DNA of 64,000 nt from Halorussus caseinilyticus (GTDB taxonomy: Archaea; Halobacteriota; Halobacteria; Halobacteriales; Haladaptataceae). How positions within the stretch are numbered: position 1 is the first letter of the stretch; each line of letters begins with the position of its first letter. Position numbers and translations under genes: made by a program. This document shows positions 40,134-50,087 of the stretch, piece after piece. The stretch spans positions 868,001 to 932,000 of the forward strand of contig NZ_CP119809.1 of NCBI RefSeq assembly GCF_029338395.1, in the 5' to 3' direction. Under the pieces are notes generated by a model. That model saw only the letters and a program-made list of their open reading frames with translations, made no database searches and was not told where the DNA came from.

Positions 40134-41056
40134 GCGACGAGTCGTCCGGCGGGTCGTCGGATGACGCGTCCGGTAGGGAGTCTGGCGACGAGTCGCCGGA
40201 CTCCCGCATTCGACGCCGAGTCGCCGACGCCCTCGGCGTCGGCGTCGAATCCGCGACCGAACTCGACGGCGGCGAAGTCGGGCGGGTCCACCGAGTGGCG
40301 CTCGCCGACGGTCGGACCGCGGCGGCCAAGACCGGCGACACCTCGCTCGGCGTGGAGGCGTTCATGCTCGACTCGCTGGCCGACCGCGGCCTGCCGGTTC
40401 CCGAGGTGTACCACCGTGCCGACGACCTGCTGGTGATGGAGTACGTCGCGGGCGACGACGAACTCTCGCCCGCCGCCGAGCGAGACGCCGCCCGGCACCT
40501 CGCGGCCCTCCACGGGGAACGACCGCGGGAGCGTCCGGGGTCCTTCGGCTTTCCGCGCGACACCCTGACCGGGCCGTACCGCCAACCGAACCCGTGGACC
40601 GACTCGTGGGTCGCGTTCTTCCGGGACGAGCGACTCCGGTACTTCGCGGGGATGGCGGACGAGGCGGGCGTCCTCTCGTCGGAACTCGCCGACCGCATCG
40701 ACTCGCTCGCGCGAAATCTCGACTCGTGGCTCCCTGACTCGCCGCCCGCGGCGCTAATCCACGGCGACGCGTGGGCGAACAACCTCGTCGTGGACGAGGG
40801 CCGCGTCCGGGCGTTTCTCGACCCCGCGTGCTACTTCGGCCACGCCGAGGTCGAACTCGCCTACGTCGCGTTCGCGGGGTCGTTCGGCGAGGACTTCTTC
40901 GCGGCCTACGACGACGCGCAAGGCATCGACCCCGGTTTCTTCGAGGGCCGCCGCGAGGTGTATCAGGTGATCCCGCTACTCGAACACCTGCTGTACTTCG
41001 GCGAGGACCGCTACGCCGCGGAACTCGACGCGCGCTTGTCCGACCTCGGTTTCTGA
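40130..41056 (+). CDS. Fructosamine kinase family protein
   Basis: A 308-residue aminoglycoside phosphotransferase-fold kinase. The N-lobe has GGEVGRVHRVALADGRTAAAK (the K is the ATP-contacting Lys), and the catalytic loop is IHGDAWANNLVV followed by FLDPACYFGHAEVELAY, the fructosamine/ketosamine-3-kinase form of the metal-binding Asp. FN3K-type enzymes phosphorylate sugar adducts on proteins or small amines and so repair glycation. It is translationally coupled (ATGA) to the oxidase-maturation gene; this pairing has no obvious metabolic sense. A low-complexity Ser/Asp start (about 1-24). Confidence 0.9.
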   Translation: MSDESSGGSSDDASGRESGDESPDSRIRRRVADALGVGVESATELDGGEVGRVHRVALADGRTAAAKTGDTSLGVEAFMLDSLADRGLPVPEVYHRADDLLVMEYVAGDDELSPAAERDAARHLAALHGERPRERPGSFGFPRDTLTGPYRQPNPWTDSWVAFFRDERLRYFAGMADEAGVLSSELADRIDSLARNLDSWLPDSPPAALIHGDAWANNLVVDEGRVRAFLDPACYFGHAEVELAYVAFAGSFGEDFFAAYDDAQGIDPGFFEGRREVYQVIPLLEHLLYFGEDRYAAELDARLSDLGF

Positions 41057-41089
41057 CCGGCGTGGAGTCGAACCGCCCCACTGAAGCCC

Positions 41090-41723
41090 TCCGGCGTCGG
41101 GTCCCGAGTCGTGACCGACGAGTGGACGTTTCGGACGACTACCGCAACCGGGACTGTCCCCGACGGCCGACCTGCCGTCGGTGGTGGTCGTCGCGGGCGT
41201 CTGCGTGGTCGACCTCGCGGCCGCGTACCGGGCGACTTGAAGTCGGACGCCTCCGAGTCGAATGTAGACCGACGGCGACGAAGCGGTCGAAATTCTCCGA
41301 CTCCGCGGCGGTCGTAGTCGAGTTCCCAACGGAGGACGACGCGGTAGCCCTCGGCGGTCGGTTCGACTTCCCCGCCGCTCCGGAGGTGGTGATTGAAGTA
41401 GGTGTGTTCCTCGACGCGGGCCGACTGGTAGCGCGACTCGACGGTTTCGGCGACTCGACGGGCGGACCCGGCCGAGAGCGCGGTCGGTTCCGAGACGGAG
41501 CGGTTTAGTCGGTGTCGGGCGAGCAGGGCGTCTCGGTGGTCGTCGCGGTCGATTCGGTCGTCGTTGTCGGAGTCGAGGACGACGCCGCAGTCGCGGCGTC
41601 GTCCATCGGCGCGTCAGTAGTCGCGAACGGCGCGGACGCGCTACCGAGACACCCGGCGGCGACCAGCAGGACCGCGAGCGAGAGGGCCGCAAGTGGAAGG
41701 TCGGTGGAGGGACGCGAGAGCAT
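41090..41723 (-). pseudogene. Frameshifted lipoprotein gene
   Basis: From ATG 41723 the protein reads MLSRPSTDLPLAALSLAVLL and VAAGCLGSA, a lipobox signal, then a Thr/Ser-rich linker, and stops at 41505 (SPDTD). Just beyond, another frame has excellent coding composition without interruption: NRSVSEPTALSAGSARRVAE, TVESRYQSARVEEHTYFNHH, EVEPTAEGYRVVLRWELDYD. After about 41310 coding quality shifts again (AESENFDRFVAVG in a third frame). So one lipoprotein gene appears broken by at least two frameshifts, with the 3' end near 41090 uncertain. A shorter intact lipoprotein (41505-41723) is the alternative reading. Confidence 0.55.
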
Positions 41724-42327
41724 GGTTGGTCGTCGCACGGACGCCGATAAGTGTCTTCTGTCTGAGTGTTCTGTGGCGGTGTCTTGCAAATATTTATATT
41801 TGTTAAGAATATCTAAAGAATTATTAGAGGTGTGTGAATGTGGTCGTGGCGGACGGGAGAATAGACGGCTCTTCGGTTATCACGACTGCGCAGTACCGCG
41901 GACGGCGACGACGCTAGCTTCAGGCTCGAGCCAACGAGAACCGCACCGGCTCCGCGGGCCACTATTCGAGCGAGCGAAAATATCCCGCGGAGTCACCGAA
42001 AATCTTCGATTTTCGAGATGACGAGCGCATCGTCTCGAACCACGACCGCCGGAAGACAAACCGCGTCTTCCGAGGTCACACTCGCTTTGCTCACGGTTGC
42101 ACCGTTCGCAGTCGCGGCGCTCCGCGCCGCGCACCGCTCGCGTGACCGCGAGCGGGCGGGGGCTTTCGAGACGGCCGCCCCCTCTCCGGTCCCCACCGAT
42201 ACAGCAACCAGTGACGCCGCGACACACCCCGAGTTCCCACGCACATCAACTGTGCTTGCACGAAACAAAATGAACTTTCAGCAAGGTTTCCGTAACTGTG
42301 AAAGTCAGACGGGAAGAACAAGGGAGT
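41724..42327. other. 604-bp gap with AT-rich patch, repeat fragment and hairpin
   Basis: It holds an AT-rich patch at 41785-41830 (AAATATTTATATTTGTTAAG), partial modular repeat F, and a hairpin CGAAAATC/GATTTTCG at 41997-42015. The final 60 bp lead into the methylmalonyl-CoA mutase subunit with GGGAG before its start. No credible gene was found. Confidence 0.55.
41913..41962 (-). repeat. Modular intergenic repeat, copy F (3' part only)
   Basis: On the minus strand: GGCCCGCGGAGCCGGTGCGG, TTCTCGTTGGCTCGAGCC, TGAAGCTAGC. It matches the terminal core with two changes (GGCTCGAGCC for GGTTCAAGCC) and the preceding CCGCGG...GCGGT tract. The 5' hairpin block is absent. Confidence 0.6.
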
Positions 42328-42744
42328 ATGAGCGCAGAACAGGAACAGCAGTCGATTCGTTGTCTCGTCGCCAAGGTCGGACTCGACGGACACGACCGGG
42401 GCGCACACGTCATCGCCCGTGCGTTCCGTGACGCCGGGTTCGAGGTCATCTACTCGGGCCTGCACAACGCGCCCGACGAAATCGTGCAGGCCGCGGTCCA
42501 AGAGGACGTGAACGTGCTTGGTATCTCCATTCTCTCGGGCGCGCACAACACGCTCGTCCCGAAGGTTATCGACGGTCTGAAAGAGTACGACGCGTTCGAG
42601 GACACCCTTGTCCTCGTCGGCGGCGTCGTGCCCGACGACGACAAGGCGGACCTCAAGGAGATGGGCGTCGCCGAGGTGTTCGGTCCCGGTACGCCGATGG
42701 AGGAGACCATCGAGTTCGTCCGCGAGAACGCGCCCCAGCGATGA
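42328..42744 (+). CDS. mcmA2: Methylmalonyl-CoA mutase, cobalamin-binding (C-terminal) subunit
   Basis: A 138-residue B12-binding domain protein. VGLDGHDRGAHVIARAF contains the DxHxxG cobalamin motif (His is the lower ligand), followed by the downstream GISILSGAHNT (S-x-L) and VLVGGVVPDDD (GG) motifs. It works with a separate catalytic large subunit, located elsewhere, in propionyl-CoA metabolism or the methylaspartate cycle. ATG 42328 is chosen over 42298 because of the GGGAG ribosome site. It overlaps the MeaB gene by 4 bp. Confidence 0.95.
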   Translation: MSAEQEQQSIRCLVAKVGLDGHDRGAHVIARAFRDAGFEVIYSGLHNAPDEIVQAAVQEDVNVLGISILSGAHNTLVPKVIDGLKEYDAFEDTLVLVGGVVPDDDKADLKEMGVAEVFGPGTPMEETIEFVRENAPQR

Positions 42745-43820
42745 GCGGCGACGCGGCGACCGACGTGCGAGACGAGAACGCCGAACTCGTCGAGGAGTTG
42801 CTCGCGGGCAAGCACCGCGCGCTCGCGCGAGTCATCACCAAAATCGAGAACCGCGCGCCGGGCTACCGAAACCTCGTCTCGGAACTCCACGAACACACCG
42901 GCCACGCCGAAGTCGTCGGCATCACCGGAAGCCCCGGTGCGGGCAAATCGACGCTCGTGGACAAGATGGCTAACTACTACCGCGAACGCGGCGAGACCGT
43001 CGGCGTCATCGCGGTAGACCCCTCCTCGCCGTTCACGGGCGGGGCGGTGCTGGGCGACCGCATCCGGATGGCGAGCAACGTCGGCGACATGGACGTGTTC
43101 TTCCGGTCGATGAGCGCGCGGGGCACCCTCGGCGGTCTCTCGACGGCGACCACCGACGCCGTGAAAGCCCTCGACGCCTTCGGCAAGGACAAGATTCTCA
43201 TCGAGACGGTCGGCGCGGGCCAAAACGAGATAGACATCGTGAAGTCCGCCGACACGGTGGCCGTGCTGGTCCCGCCGGGGAGCGGCGACGACGTGCAGAT
43301 GCTCAAGGCGGGCATCCTCGAAATCGGCGACGTGTTCGTCGTCAACAAGGCCGACTTGGACGGTGCGGACCGCACGGTCCAAGAACTCCGCGAGATGATT
43401 CACATGCAGAACGACCACACCGCGGGGCTGGCGACCGGACACCACGGCGCGGGCGCGGTCGGAAGCGACGAAACCGACGACGCCGAGAGCGACGACGAGG
43501 AAAGCTGGGAACCCGCCGTGGTCGAGACAATCGCCAAGGACGGCGAAGGCGTCGCCGACCTCGTGGAGACGCTGGCCGACCACCGCGCGTACCTCGAATC
43601 CTCGGGCCTGCTCGAAGAGAAGGCGCGGATGCGCTACGCCGAGGAGATTCGCAACCTCCTGCGCGACGACGTGGGCGGACTCCTCGAAGGCGAAATCGAG
43701 CGCCACGGCGGAATGGACGAACTGGTCGAAGGCGTTCGCAAACGCGAGACCGACCCCTACACGGTCGCCGACGAGGTTATCGGTCCCATCGAGGACTGTC
43801 TGGACGAACTCCGGGACTGA
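42741..43820 (+). CDS. meaB: Methylmalonyl-CoA mutase-associated GTPase MeaB
   Basis: A 359-residue G3E-type P-loop GTPase that loads and protects B12 in the mutase. Walker A GSPGAGKSTLVDKMA (about 56-70), VIAVDPSSPFTGGAVLGDRI (switch), IETVGAGQNEIDI (switch III/Walker B) and NKADLDGADRT (the NKxD guanine motif) are all intact. An acidic insert at about 225-255 (ETDDAESDDEESWE) is probably a halophilic loop. Translation is coupled to mcmA2 (ATGA). Confidence 0.95.
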   Translation: MSGDAATDVRDENAELVEELLAGKHRALARVITKIENRAPGYRNLVSELHEHTGHAEVVGITGSPGAGKSTLVDKMANYYRERGETVGVIAVDPSSPFTGGAVLGDRIRMASNVGDMDVFFRSMSARGTLGGLSTATTDAVKALDAFGKDKILIETVGAGQNEIDIVKSADTVAVLVPPGSGDDVQMLKAGILEIGDVFVVNKADLDGADRTVQELREMIHMQNDHTAGLATGHHGAGAVGSDETDDAESDDEESWEPAVVETIAKDGEGVADLVETLADHRAYLESSGLLEEKARMRYAEEIRNLLRDDVGGLLEGEIERHGGMDELVEGVRKRETDPYTVADEVIGPIEDCLDELRD

Positions 43821-43923
43821 CCCCGAACGCTGTTTTCACGTCCGTTTCTCCGACCGATAGCCGACGCTACCGAGCGACCAGCGAGTGCGAATCGAAAAAC
43901 GCGCAAAACGGAAAATCTACCGT

Positions 43924-44715
43924 CTAAATCTCGCTCTCGAAGTCGTCGAGCGAGTAGGTCGGTTCGGCACCGCGCCGGTCGAGCGTCTCGTTGGCGAGCA
44001 ACCAGTAGACGACCGACAGCGCCTTGCGACCCTTGTTGTTCGTCGGGACCACGAGGTCCACGTTGCTGGTGTTGTTGTTGGAGTCACACATCGCGATGAC
44101 CGGGATGCCCACCGTGATGGCTTCCTTGACGGCTTGGGCGTCACCGATGGGGTCGGTGACGACCAGCGCGTCGGGTTCGATGTAGCCCTCGTACTTGGGG
44201 TTGGTGAGCGTGCCGGGGATGAACCGACCGGTCCGGGCGCGCGCGCCGACCGCTTCCGCGAACTTCTCGGCGGGGAAGCGACCGTACTGGCGCGAACTCG
44301 TCACCAGAATCTGCTCGGGGTCGTAGTTGGCGAGGAAGTCCGCGGCGGTCCGAATCCGCTGGTCGGTCTTGGATACGTCGAGGACGTACAGACCGTCGGT
44401 CCGGACGCGGTGGATGAACCGCTCCATGTCCTGAGTCTTCTGCTGGGTACCGATGTGGACGCCAGCGCCGAGGTAGTCCTCGACGGGGATGAGGAGGTCG
44501 GCCTCCTCTTGGTTCTCCATCACGTCTTCGTCGAGGTTCGGTCCCTCGTCTTCGACATCTTCGGTTGCTTGCTCGTCGTCAGCCTCACTTGCCACGTCCT
44601 CGTCGGGCTGTTCCGACGGCTCTGCGCCGCCAGCGCCCTCGGGTTCCGCGTCGATTTCGGATTCCGCGGCGTCGAGGCCTTCTTCGTCTACCTGTTCGGG
44701 GTCGTTCTCGCTCAT
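43924..44715 (-). CDS. rps2: Ribosomal protein S2 (uS2)
   Basis: A 263-residue small-subunit protein. The conserved core starts near residue 72 with [19 protein letters not shown] and includes [35 protein letters not shown] and [21 protein letters not shown] highly acidic N-terminal extension (about 1-70, mostly Glu/Asp/Ala) is longer than in most archaea and is a halophilic feature. It ends the translation operon and overlaps enolase by 4 bp. Confidence 0.97.
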   Translation of the reverse strand: MSENDPEQVDEEGLDAAESEIDAEPEGAGGAEPSEQPDEDVASEADDEQATEDVEDEGPNLDEDVMENQEEADLLIPVEDYLGAGVHIGTQQKTQDMERFIHRVRTDGLYVLDVSKTDQRIRTAADFLANYDPEQILVTSSRQYGRFPAEKFAEAVGARARTGRFIPGTLTNPKYEGYIEPDALVVTDPIGDAQAVKEAITVGIPVIAMCDSNNNTSNVDLVVPTNNKGRKALSVVYWLLANETLDRRGAEPTYSLDDFESEI

Positions 44716-45923
44716 AGTCTCGAAACGTTTTGCTCGATGCGAATGAGTTCGTTCAGTTTAGCAGTTCGCTCGCCGCCGACCGCGCCCGTCTTGATGTACG
44801 GGGCACCGGTCGCCACGGCGAGGTGTGCGATGGTCGTGTCCTCGGTCTCTCCGCTCCGGTGGGAGATGACCGGCTGATAGCCGTTCTCGACGGCGAGTTC
44901 CACGGCGTCCACGGCGTCCGAGAGGGTACCGATTTGGTTGGGCTTGACCAGAATGCTGTTGGCCGCACCCTGCTCGATGCCCGTCTCCAGTCGCTTTACG
45001 TTGGTGACGAACAGGTCGTCACCGCAGACGAGTGTCCGGTCGCCGACCTTCTCGGTCAACTCCGCGAAGCCTTCGTAGTCGTCTTCGTCCAGCGGGTCCT
45101 CGACGTACGCGAGGTCGTACTCGTCTACGAGTTCGGCGACGTACTCGATTTGCTCGTCGGTCGAACGCGTCGTGTCGCGGTAGACGTACTCCTCGTCGTC
45201 TTCGTCGTACATCTCCGCGGCGGCCACGTCGAGACCGAATCGAATCTCGAAGCCGAAGTCGTCGGCCACCGAGTCGGTCGCCGCTTGGACGATTTCGAAC
45301 GCCTCCTCGTCGTCGATGGATGGTGCCCACGCGCCCTCGTCGCCTTTCCCCGCGGCGATGTCTCGGTCGGCCAGCAGGTCGTGGACTTCCCGATGCACCG
45401 CGGCGTTTGCGAACACCGCGTCCTGCACGTTGGGTGCGCCGACGGGCACGGAGAGGAACTCCTGAATCGCGGTGGCGTCGGCGGCGTGTTCGCCGCCGCC
45501 GACGACGTTGCCCAGCGGCGTGGGCGACTCCTCGCCGCGGAACGCACCGCCGAGGTGCTGATACAGCGGCGCGCCGAGTACGTCCGCCGCGGCTTTCGCG
45601 GCGGCCATGCTGATGGCGACTGCGCTGTTCGCACCGATTTCCGAGAAGTCGTCCGTGCCGTCGGCCGCGCGCAACGTGCGGTCCACGTCGCGCTGGTCGC
45701 CGACGAAGACCTTGCCCTCCAGTCGAGGGACGGCGTGTTCGCGGGCCGAGGCGATGGCTTCGCTCGGGTCGAGTTCTATCGCTTCGTACTCGCCGGTCGA
45801 AGCACCGCTCGGTGCGGCCGCCCGGCCGAAACCACCGCTCTCCGTGCGCACGTCGGCTTCGACCGTCCGATTTCCTCGGGAGTCGAGAATCTGTCGAAGT
45901 CGGACCTCGCTGACGAGCGTCAT
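44712..45923 (-). CDS. eno: Enolase
   Basis: A 403-residue phosphopyruvate hydratase interconverting 2-phosphoglycerate and phosphoenolpyruvate. [14 protein letters not shown] (start), GASTGEYEA (mobile loop), the Mg ligands Asp in [10 protein letters not shown], Glu in [10 protein letters not shown] and Asp in VCGDDLFV, catalytic Lys in LVKPNQIGT, and [18 protein letters not shown] are all seen. It is part of the r-protein operon, overlapping both rpoK (ATGA) and rps2 (ATGA), the usual archaeal arrangement. Confidence 0.97.
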   Translation of the reverse strand: MTLVSEVRLRQILDSRGNRTVEADVRTESGGFGRAAAPSGASTGEYEAIELDPSEAIASAREHAVPRLEGKVFVGDQRDVDRTLRAADGTDDFSEIGANSAVAISMAAAKAAADVLGAPLYQHLGGAFRGEESPTPLGNVVGGGEHAADATAIQEFLSVPVGAPNVQDAVFANAAVHREVHDLLADRDIAAGKGDEGAWAPSIDDEEAFEIVQAATDSVADDFGFEIRFGLDVAAAEMYDEDDEEYVYRDTTRSTDEQIEYVAELVDEYDLAYVEDPLDEDDYEGFAELTEKVGDRTLVCGDDLFVTNVKRLETGIEQGAANSILVKPNQIGTLSDAVDAVELAVENGYQPVISHRSGETEDTTIAHLAVATGAPYIKTGAVGGERTAKLNELIRIEQNVSRL

Positions 45924-46099
45924 TGCTCACCTCGGCGGACGGTGAACGGCAGGACGCCCGCGTCGTACTCGTCGGCCGCGATGAGAATCGGCTCGGTCTG
46001 TTCGGTGTCGGTCAGCACGGGCGCGCCGTAGGATACCTGCAGGGCGCGCGCCCCGATGATGCGAGCTTTCTCGTAGCGGGAGTAGCGTTTCTGAGCCAT
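45920..46099 (-). CDS. rpoK: DNA-directed RNA polymerase subunit K (Rpb6/omega homologue)
   Basis: A 59-residue protein: [29 protein letters not shown] and [19 protein letters not shown]. This is the conserved Rpb6/omega core, which helps assemble the polymerase. The ATG at 46099 overlaps the rpoN stop by one base (TAATG). Confidence 0.95.
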   Translation of the reverse strand: MAQKRYSRYEKARIIGARALQVSYGAPVLTDTEQTEPILIAADEYDAGVLPFTVRRGEQ

Positions 46100-46299
46100 T
46101 ACTGGTAGGGTGCGACGATGTCCACGAGGTCCTTGTGCGCGACGAGCATCCGGCGACAGCACTGTCGTTCGACGCCGAGTTCGTCGAGGACCTTCTCCGG
46201 GTCCTCGTCACCCTCTTTGGTCTCCGACCGTGCTTTGAACTCTTCCCAGTACTCCCCGACGACCTTGCCGCACGTGAAACAGCGGACTGGTACCATCAT
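46099..46299 (-). CDS. rpoN: DNA-directed RNA polymerase subunit N (Rpb10 homologue)
   Basis: A 66-residue zinc-binding subunit: [17 protein letters not shown] and [17 protein letters not shown], giving the CxxCG...CC zinc bundle of Rpb10. MM start; the second Met is equally possible. In the translation operon between rps9 and rpoK. Confidence 0.96.
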   Translation of the reverse strand: MMVPVRCFTCGKVVGEYWEEFKARSETKEGDEDPEKVLDELGVERQCCRRMLVAHKDLVDIVAPYQ

Positions 46300-46346
46300 G
46301 GATTACGTTGCCTCCGTTTTGGACCGCGGGTTTCCTGTCATGGTAA

Positions 46347-46745
46347 TCACCGGTAAGACTTCTGGTAGCGCGCGCGAGCGCCGGGACCGCCCCACTTCTT
46401 GGGTTCGGAACGCCGCGAGTCGTTGACCAACAGCGAGCGGTCGAACTCGATGAAGGCGTCCCGAAGCTCGGCGTCGTTCGTGTACTGGACGAGTCCGCGC
46501 GCGATGGCGGTGCGAACGGCGTCGGCCTGTCCGCTGATGCCGCCGCCCTGCACGTCCACTTCCACGTCCACGGTGTCGCGACTCTCGTCGCCCGCGATGC
46601 GGAACGGTTCCAGCATCTTCAGACGGGCCATCTCCGGTTCGACCAGCTCGACGGGCTGGGAGTTGATTCGCACGCGGCCTTCGCCTTCCGTGACGGTGGC
46701 GCGGGCGATGGCCGTCTTCTTCTTTCCGCTCGTGTTCGTTACCAT
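46347..46745 (-). CDS. rps9: Ribosomal protein S9 (uS9)
   Basis: A 132-residue protein with [13 protein letters not shown] at the start, [19 protein letters not shown] in the middle and the rRNA-binding tail [20 protein letters not shown]. It overlaps rpl13 by 7 bp. Haloarchaeal charge balance is visible (acidic insert, basic tail). Confidence 0.97.
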   Translation of the reverse strand: MVTNTSGKKKTAIARATVTEGEGRVRINSQPVELVEPEMARLKMLEPFRIAGDESRDTVDVEVDVQGGGISGQADAVRTAIARGLVQYTNDAELRDAFIEFDRSLLVNDSRRSEPKKWGGPGARARYQKSYR

Positions 46746-47176
46746 GTGACGTTAGCACCCAGAGTTTCGCTGATGTCGCCCAGTTGGACGAAACGGATGT
46801 TCGATAGTCGGTCCAGCGACGTGCCGTCGAGGACTTCGCCGTCCTCCTCGAAGGGGTTGCCGACGTAGACCCGAACGTTCTCGAACGCCTCGCGGCCCTT
46901 GTCTTCCTTGTAGGGGACCATCCCGCGGATGGTCCGCTTGAAAATCATGTCGGGGCGCTTGGGGTAGTACGGACCGCTGTCCGAACCCAGTTCGGCGCGT
47001 TTCTCGTATTTCGCCATCACGTCGTCTTCGCTCCCGGTGATGACCGCGTCCTCGGCGTTGACCACCGCGACACGCTCGCCATCGAGGGCGCGCTGTGCGA
47101 CTTGACTCGCCACGCGACCGAGAATGCAGTCGCGGGCGTCTACAACTACGTCTGCGTCGAATTCTGCGAGACTCAT
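46739..47176 (-). CDS. rpl13: Ribosomal protein L13 (uL13)
   Basis: A 145-residue protein with [52 protein letters not shown] (conserved rRNA-contact part) and [11 protein letters not shown]. Starts within the rpl18e stop (ATGA). Confidence 0.97.
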   Translation of the reverse strand: MSLAEFDADVVVDARDCILGRVASQVAQRALDGERVAVVNAEDAVITGSEDDVMAKYEKRAELGSDSGPYYPKRPDMIFKRTIRGMVPYKEDKGREAFENVRVYVGNPFEEDGEVLDGTSLDRLSNIRFVQLGDISETLGANVTW

Positions 47177-47526
47177 CGGATCACCCGCACGTTCGACCCG
47201 TCGGGGTTCTGTTCGATAGCCTGTTCGATTTCAAGAGCCTCACCGTCTGCTTGCTGAATCTTCGTCTCCGCGCTGGACGAGAAGTCCACTGCGGCGACTG
47301 TGACGGTCTTCTGCAGGACCCCACTACCGAGAACCTTACCGGGTACGATGACGGTCTCGTCCTCCTCGGCGTATCGCTCGATGCGACCGAGGTTGACTTC
47401 CGCGTGCGTACTCCGGGGCTTCTCGAGGCGGTCCGCGACAGTACTCCACACGTCGGCGTCCGAATCGCGGGACACCGACTTCAGGTCAGCGATGAGACTG
47501 GTGAGCCTCGGATTCGTCTTGCTCAT
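47173..47526 (-). CDS. rpl18e: Ribosomal protein L18e (eL18)
   Basis: A 117-residue archaeal/eukaryotic-type protein: [58 protein letters not shown]. First gene after tRNA-Leu, which ends 33 bp upstream and probably lies on the same transcript. Confidence 0.96.
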   Translation of the reverse strand: MSKTNPRLTSLIADLKSVSRDSDADVWSTVADRLEKPRSTHAEVNLGRIERYAEEDETVIVPGKVLGSGVLQKTVTVAAVDFSSSAETKIQQADGEALEIEQAIEQNPDGSNVRVIR

Positions 47527-47559
47527 AATACTTCCTCCTGATGGGAATAAGAACTGAAG

Positions 47560-47644
47560 TGCAGGGAGCAGGATTTGAACCTGCGGACTCCTACGAGACA
47601 GCGCCCTGAACGCTGCGCCGTTGGCCTGACTTGGCTATCCCTGC
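47560..47644 (-). tRNA. tRNA-Leu (CAG anticodon)
   Basis: An 85-nt type II tRNA. Acceptor GCAGGGA pairs with TCCCTGC, discriminator A at 47560, anticodon stem CAGCG/CGCTG around the loop TTCAGGG (anticodon CAG, reads CUG), a long variable arm, and T-arm GCAGG/CCTGC with TTCAAAT. No CCA is encoded and no intron is seen. It sits between rpoD and rpl18e. Confidence 0.95.
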
Positions 47645-47805
47645 ACGTAGAACACACGTGCAGCCCGTCGCGGGCAACAGTGTGTTGTAGGTGGCCCTTC
47701 AAACCAGTTTCGGTCTGACTTCGAGTTCGCCCGACGGGAGTACGGTCTCCCGACTCGCCGGGGCGGACGAACGCCGAAACGTGGTTCGAAGGTCCCTGCA
47801 TGGTT

Positions 47806-48552
47806 CTAAAGTTGTACAGCTGCTTCGAGTTCGTCTGCGCGGTCGGCAATCGAGTCGGCCGCGGCAGTGACGAGTTCGTCTATGGACAGCGACCCGTCGG
47901 TCTCGACGTGGAACACGAACGCGTTGGGCACGTCGTGGACCTCGACCTCTTTACCGGGGAACCGGTTGGTCAGGTCGTTGTCGAACGCCTCGGTCGGGAC
48001 GAGTTCGCCGTCGTCTTCGATGACGCCGCGGAGAATGTTGGTCTCCTCCTCGTCGTACTCGTCCCGGTCGCCGACGACCTCCACGCGCTGGAGATGTCGG
48101 TAGCCGACGGCCACGCCGCCCTGATGTTTGGCGTGGTCTTTCCCCGTCGAGAGAACGGCGTCCGCTTCGAGTTCGAGACGCTGGTCGTCCTTGAGGTCGA
48201 TGATGGGGATGTTGTCGTCGGCGGGTTGGACCATCCCGTCCGAACTCACGAGGTCGCCCGAGTAGGCGGTGCCCGGTCCCGACACGTCGAGACTCAGGGT
48301 CACTGTATCGCCTTCCTCGAACTCGCCCAGCGGCGTGCTGAGCGGGACGAGACCGAGCCGGAGGCCGATTTGCTCGTCGAACATCACCGACGAGTTCTCC
48401 ACGAACCGAACGGTGTCGATAGAGAGCGTCGGCACGTCTGCGACGATGGCTCGGCGAATCCCGTTAGCGAACGCCGGGGTCGCGCCTCGAACGAGGAACC
48501 GCGCTTCTCGGTCCCCGCGTTCGACGAACTCGACCTCGTACTCTTCTGTCAT
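47806..48552 (-). CDS. rpoD: DNA-directed RNA polymerase subunit D
   Basis: A 248-residue Rpb3/alpha homologue: [41 protein letters not shown] (the alpha motif), [16 protein letters not shown] and [13 protein letters not shown] in the dimer region. Residues of the usual archaeal Fe-S domain are not present, as in other haloarchaea. It starts 3 bp after rps11. Not the bacterial sigma factor of the same symbol. Confidence 0.97.
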   Translation of the reverse strand: MTEEYEVEFVERGDREARFLVRGATPAFANGIRRAIVADVPTLSIDTVRFVENSSVMFDEQIGLRLGLVPLSTPLGEFEEGDTVTLSLDVSGPGTAYSGDLVSSDGMVQPADDNIPIIDLKDDQRLELEADAVLSTGKDHAKHQGGVAVGYRHLQRVEVVGDRDEYDEEETNILRGVIEDDGELVPTEAFDNDLTNRFPGKEVEVHDVPNAFVFHVETDGSLSIDELVTAAADSIADRADELEAAVQL

Positions 48553-48555
48553 GGG

Positions 48556-48948
48556 TTAGAATCCACTCTTGCCTTTGGGTGCGCGGGTGCCGTCGTGCGG
48601 GATGGGGGTCACGTCCTCGATGCGACCGATTTCGAGTCCGGCGCGAGCGAGCGCGCGGATGGTCGCCTGCGCGCCCGGACCGGGGTTCTGCTGAAGGTTC
48701 CCGCCGGGACCGCGCACGCGGACGTGGACGCCATCGATGCCCGCGGCCTTGACCTCTTCTGCGACCGTCTCGGCCATCTGCATCGCGGCGTACGGCGAGG
48801 ACTCGTCGCGGTTCTGCTTGACGACGGTGCCGCCGGAGGACTTCGCAATCGTCTCCGCGCCGGTCAGGTCAGTGACCGTGATGATGGTGTTGTTGAACGA
48901 TGCGTGAACGTGGGCTACGCCCCATTTATCGTCGTCGTTTGCGCTCAT
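48556..48948 (-). CDS. rps11: Ribosomal protein S11 (uS11)
   Basis: A 130-residue protein: [60 protein letters not shown] and [19 protein letters not shown]. Overlaps rps4 by 4 bp. Confidence 0.97.
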   Translation of the reverse strand: MSANDDDKWGVAHVHASFNNTIITVTDLTGAETIAKSSGGTVVKQNRDESSPYAAMQMAETVAEEVKAAGIDGVHVRVRGPGGNLQQNPGPGAQATIRALARAGLEIGRIEDVTPIPHDGTRAPKGKSGF

Positions 48949-49469
48949 TCGTTACCCTCCGCTCGTTCGGGATGCAGTTCGTCCGCGAGGGGACTGTTCT
49001 CGTCGAACTGGACGGTGCCCTCCTCGGCGACTTCGACCTTGTACGAGGGGGCCTGCACGCGCCGCCCGTCCACTTTGACGTGTCCGTGGACGACGAACTG
49101 GCGCGCTTGGTTGGGCGTGTTGCCCAGACCCTTCCGGTAGGCGACGGTCTGGAGACGACGCTCCAGCACGTCGGTCACGTCGAGCAGAAGCACGTCGTCC
49201 AGTTCGTCGCCGTCGTCGAGGACGCCGACTCGCTGGAGGCGGGAGACGAACTCCTCGCCCTCGGTGGCCTCGGTGTCACCCTGCGCACGCTGTGCGAGGA
49301 TGTTCCGGGCCTCGCGGCGGTAGCCGCGGAGTTCGGACTGGGCCTTCCAGAGTTCCTGCTTGTTCTGGAGACCGTAGCGGTCGAGAAGACTGCTCTCCTC
49401 GGAGATGCGTTCGCCCTGATAGGGGTGGTTCGGCGTCTCGTAGAACTTGGTGTTTTCGCCGAGCGCCAT
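48945..49469 (-). CDS. rps4: Ribosomal protein S4 (uS4)
   Basis: A 174-residue protein with an S4 RNA-binding domain: [60 protein letters not shown] is the archaeal start. Overlaps rps13 by one base and rps11 by four. Confidence 0.97.
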   Translation of the reverse strand: MALGENTKFYETPNHPYQGERISEESSLLDRYGLQNKQELWKAQSELRGYRREARNILAQRAQGDTEATEGEEFVSRLQRVGVLDDGDELDDVLLLDVTDVLERRLQTVAYRKGLGNTPNQARQFVVHGHVKVDGRRVQAPSYKVEVAEEGTVQFDENSPLADELHPERAEGNE

Positions 49470-49984
49470 TATTCTTCACCACCCTCTTCTTCTGCTTCGG
49501 CGGCCTGTTCTTCCTTGATTTCCTCGACGTTGACGCCGATGGTGCCCTCGGTACGGCCCGTCGAGCGGGTCCGCTGACCGCGCACCTTCTGACCGCGCTT
49601 GTGTCGGACGCCCTTGTACGAGTCAATCATCTTCATCCGGTTGATGTCCTGCCGACGGGTCATGTTCAGGTCGTTGCCCGTCTGGTGGGTCGTCTCTCCG
49701 GAGAAGTACTCGTTGCGGTGGTTTGCGAGCCATTCAGGGACCTCGTTGGCGAAGTTCTCGACGGCCTCGACGACGGTATCGATTTCGTCGTCGTCGAGAC
49801 GGCCGAACGTCGCCGTGCGGTCTACGCCGGTCTTGTCGGCGATGATTCGCGCCGCTCGGCGACCGATCCCGTTCAGTTCGGTCAGGGACCGTTCGACGGA
49901 CTTCGTCCCATCGAGGTCGGTTTGCCCGATGCGGACGAAGTAGCGGAGGTCCTCGTCTTCCTCCTGTGGTTCTTCCGTACTCAT
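49469..49984 (-). CDS. rps13: Ribosomal protein S13 (uS13)
   Basis: A 171-residue protein: [77 protein letters not shown], with an acidic Glu/Ala tail. ATG 49984 is preferred to the in-frame ATG at 50053, because that lies inside tRNA-Ser. First coding gene of the operon. Confidence 0.97.
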   Translation of the reverse strand: MSTEEPQEEDEDLRYFVRIGQTDLDGTKSVERSLTELNGIGRRAARIIADKTGVDRTATFGRLDDDEIDTVVEAVENFANEVPEWLANHRNEYFSGETTHQTGNDLNMTRRQDINRMKMIDSYKGVRHKRGQKVRGQRTRSTGRTEGTIGVNVEEIKEEQAAEAEEEGGEE

Positions 49985-50002
49985 GGTTTGGATACTGGAA
50001 AG

Positions 50003-50087
50003 CGTCGAGGGAGGGATTTGAACCCTCGAGGCTTGACGCCACAGAGTTAGCAACCCTGCGCCGTGGGCCAGACTAGGCTACCTCGAC
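50003..50087 (-). tRNA. tRNA-Ser (GCT anticodon)
   Basis: An 85-nt type II tRNA. Acceptor GTCGAGG pairs with CCTCGAC, discriminator G at 50003, anticodon stem CAGGG/CTCTG around TTGCTAA (anticodon GCT, reads AGC/AGU), a long variable arm, and T-arm GAGGG/CCCTC with TTCAAAT. No encoded CCA. It ends 18 bp before rps13 and probably starts the operon transcript. Confidence 0.95.

Noticed and set aside
44730-46031. A 433-codon open frame antisense to enolase and rpoK
   Set aside because: It mirrors strongly coding enolase sequence; long antisense frames are expected in high-GC haloarchaeal DNA.
50003-50053. Upstream start for S13 at 50053
   Set aside because: It lies inside the tRNA-Ser gene; the ATG at 49984 gives the normal S13 start.
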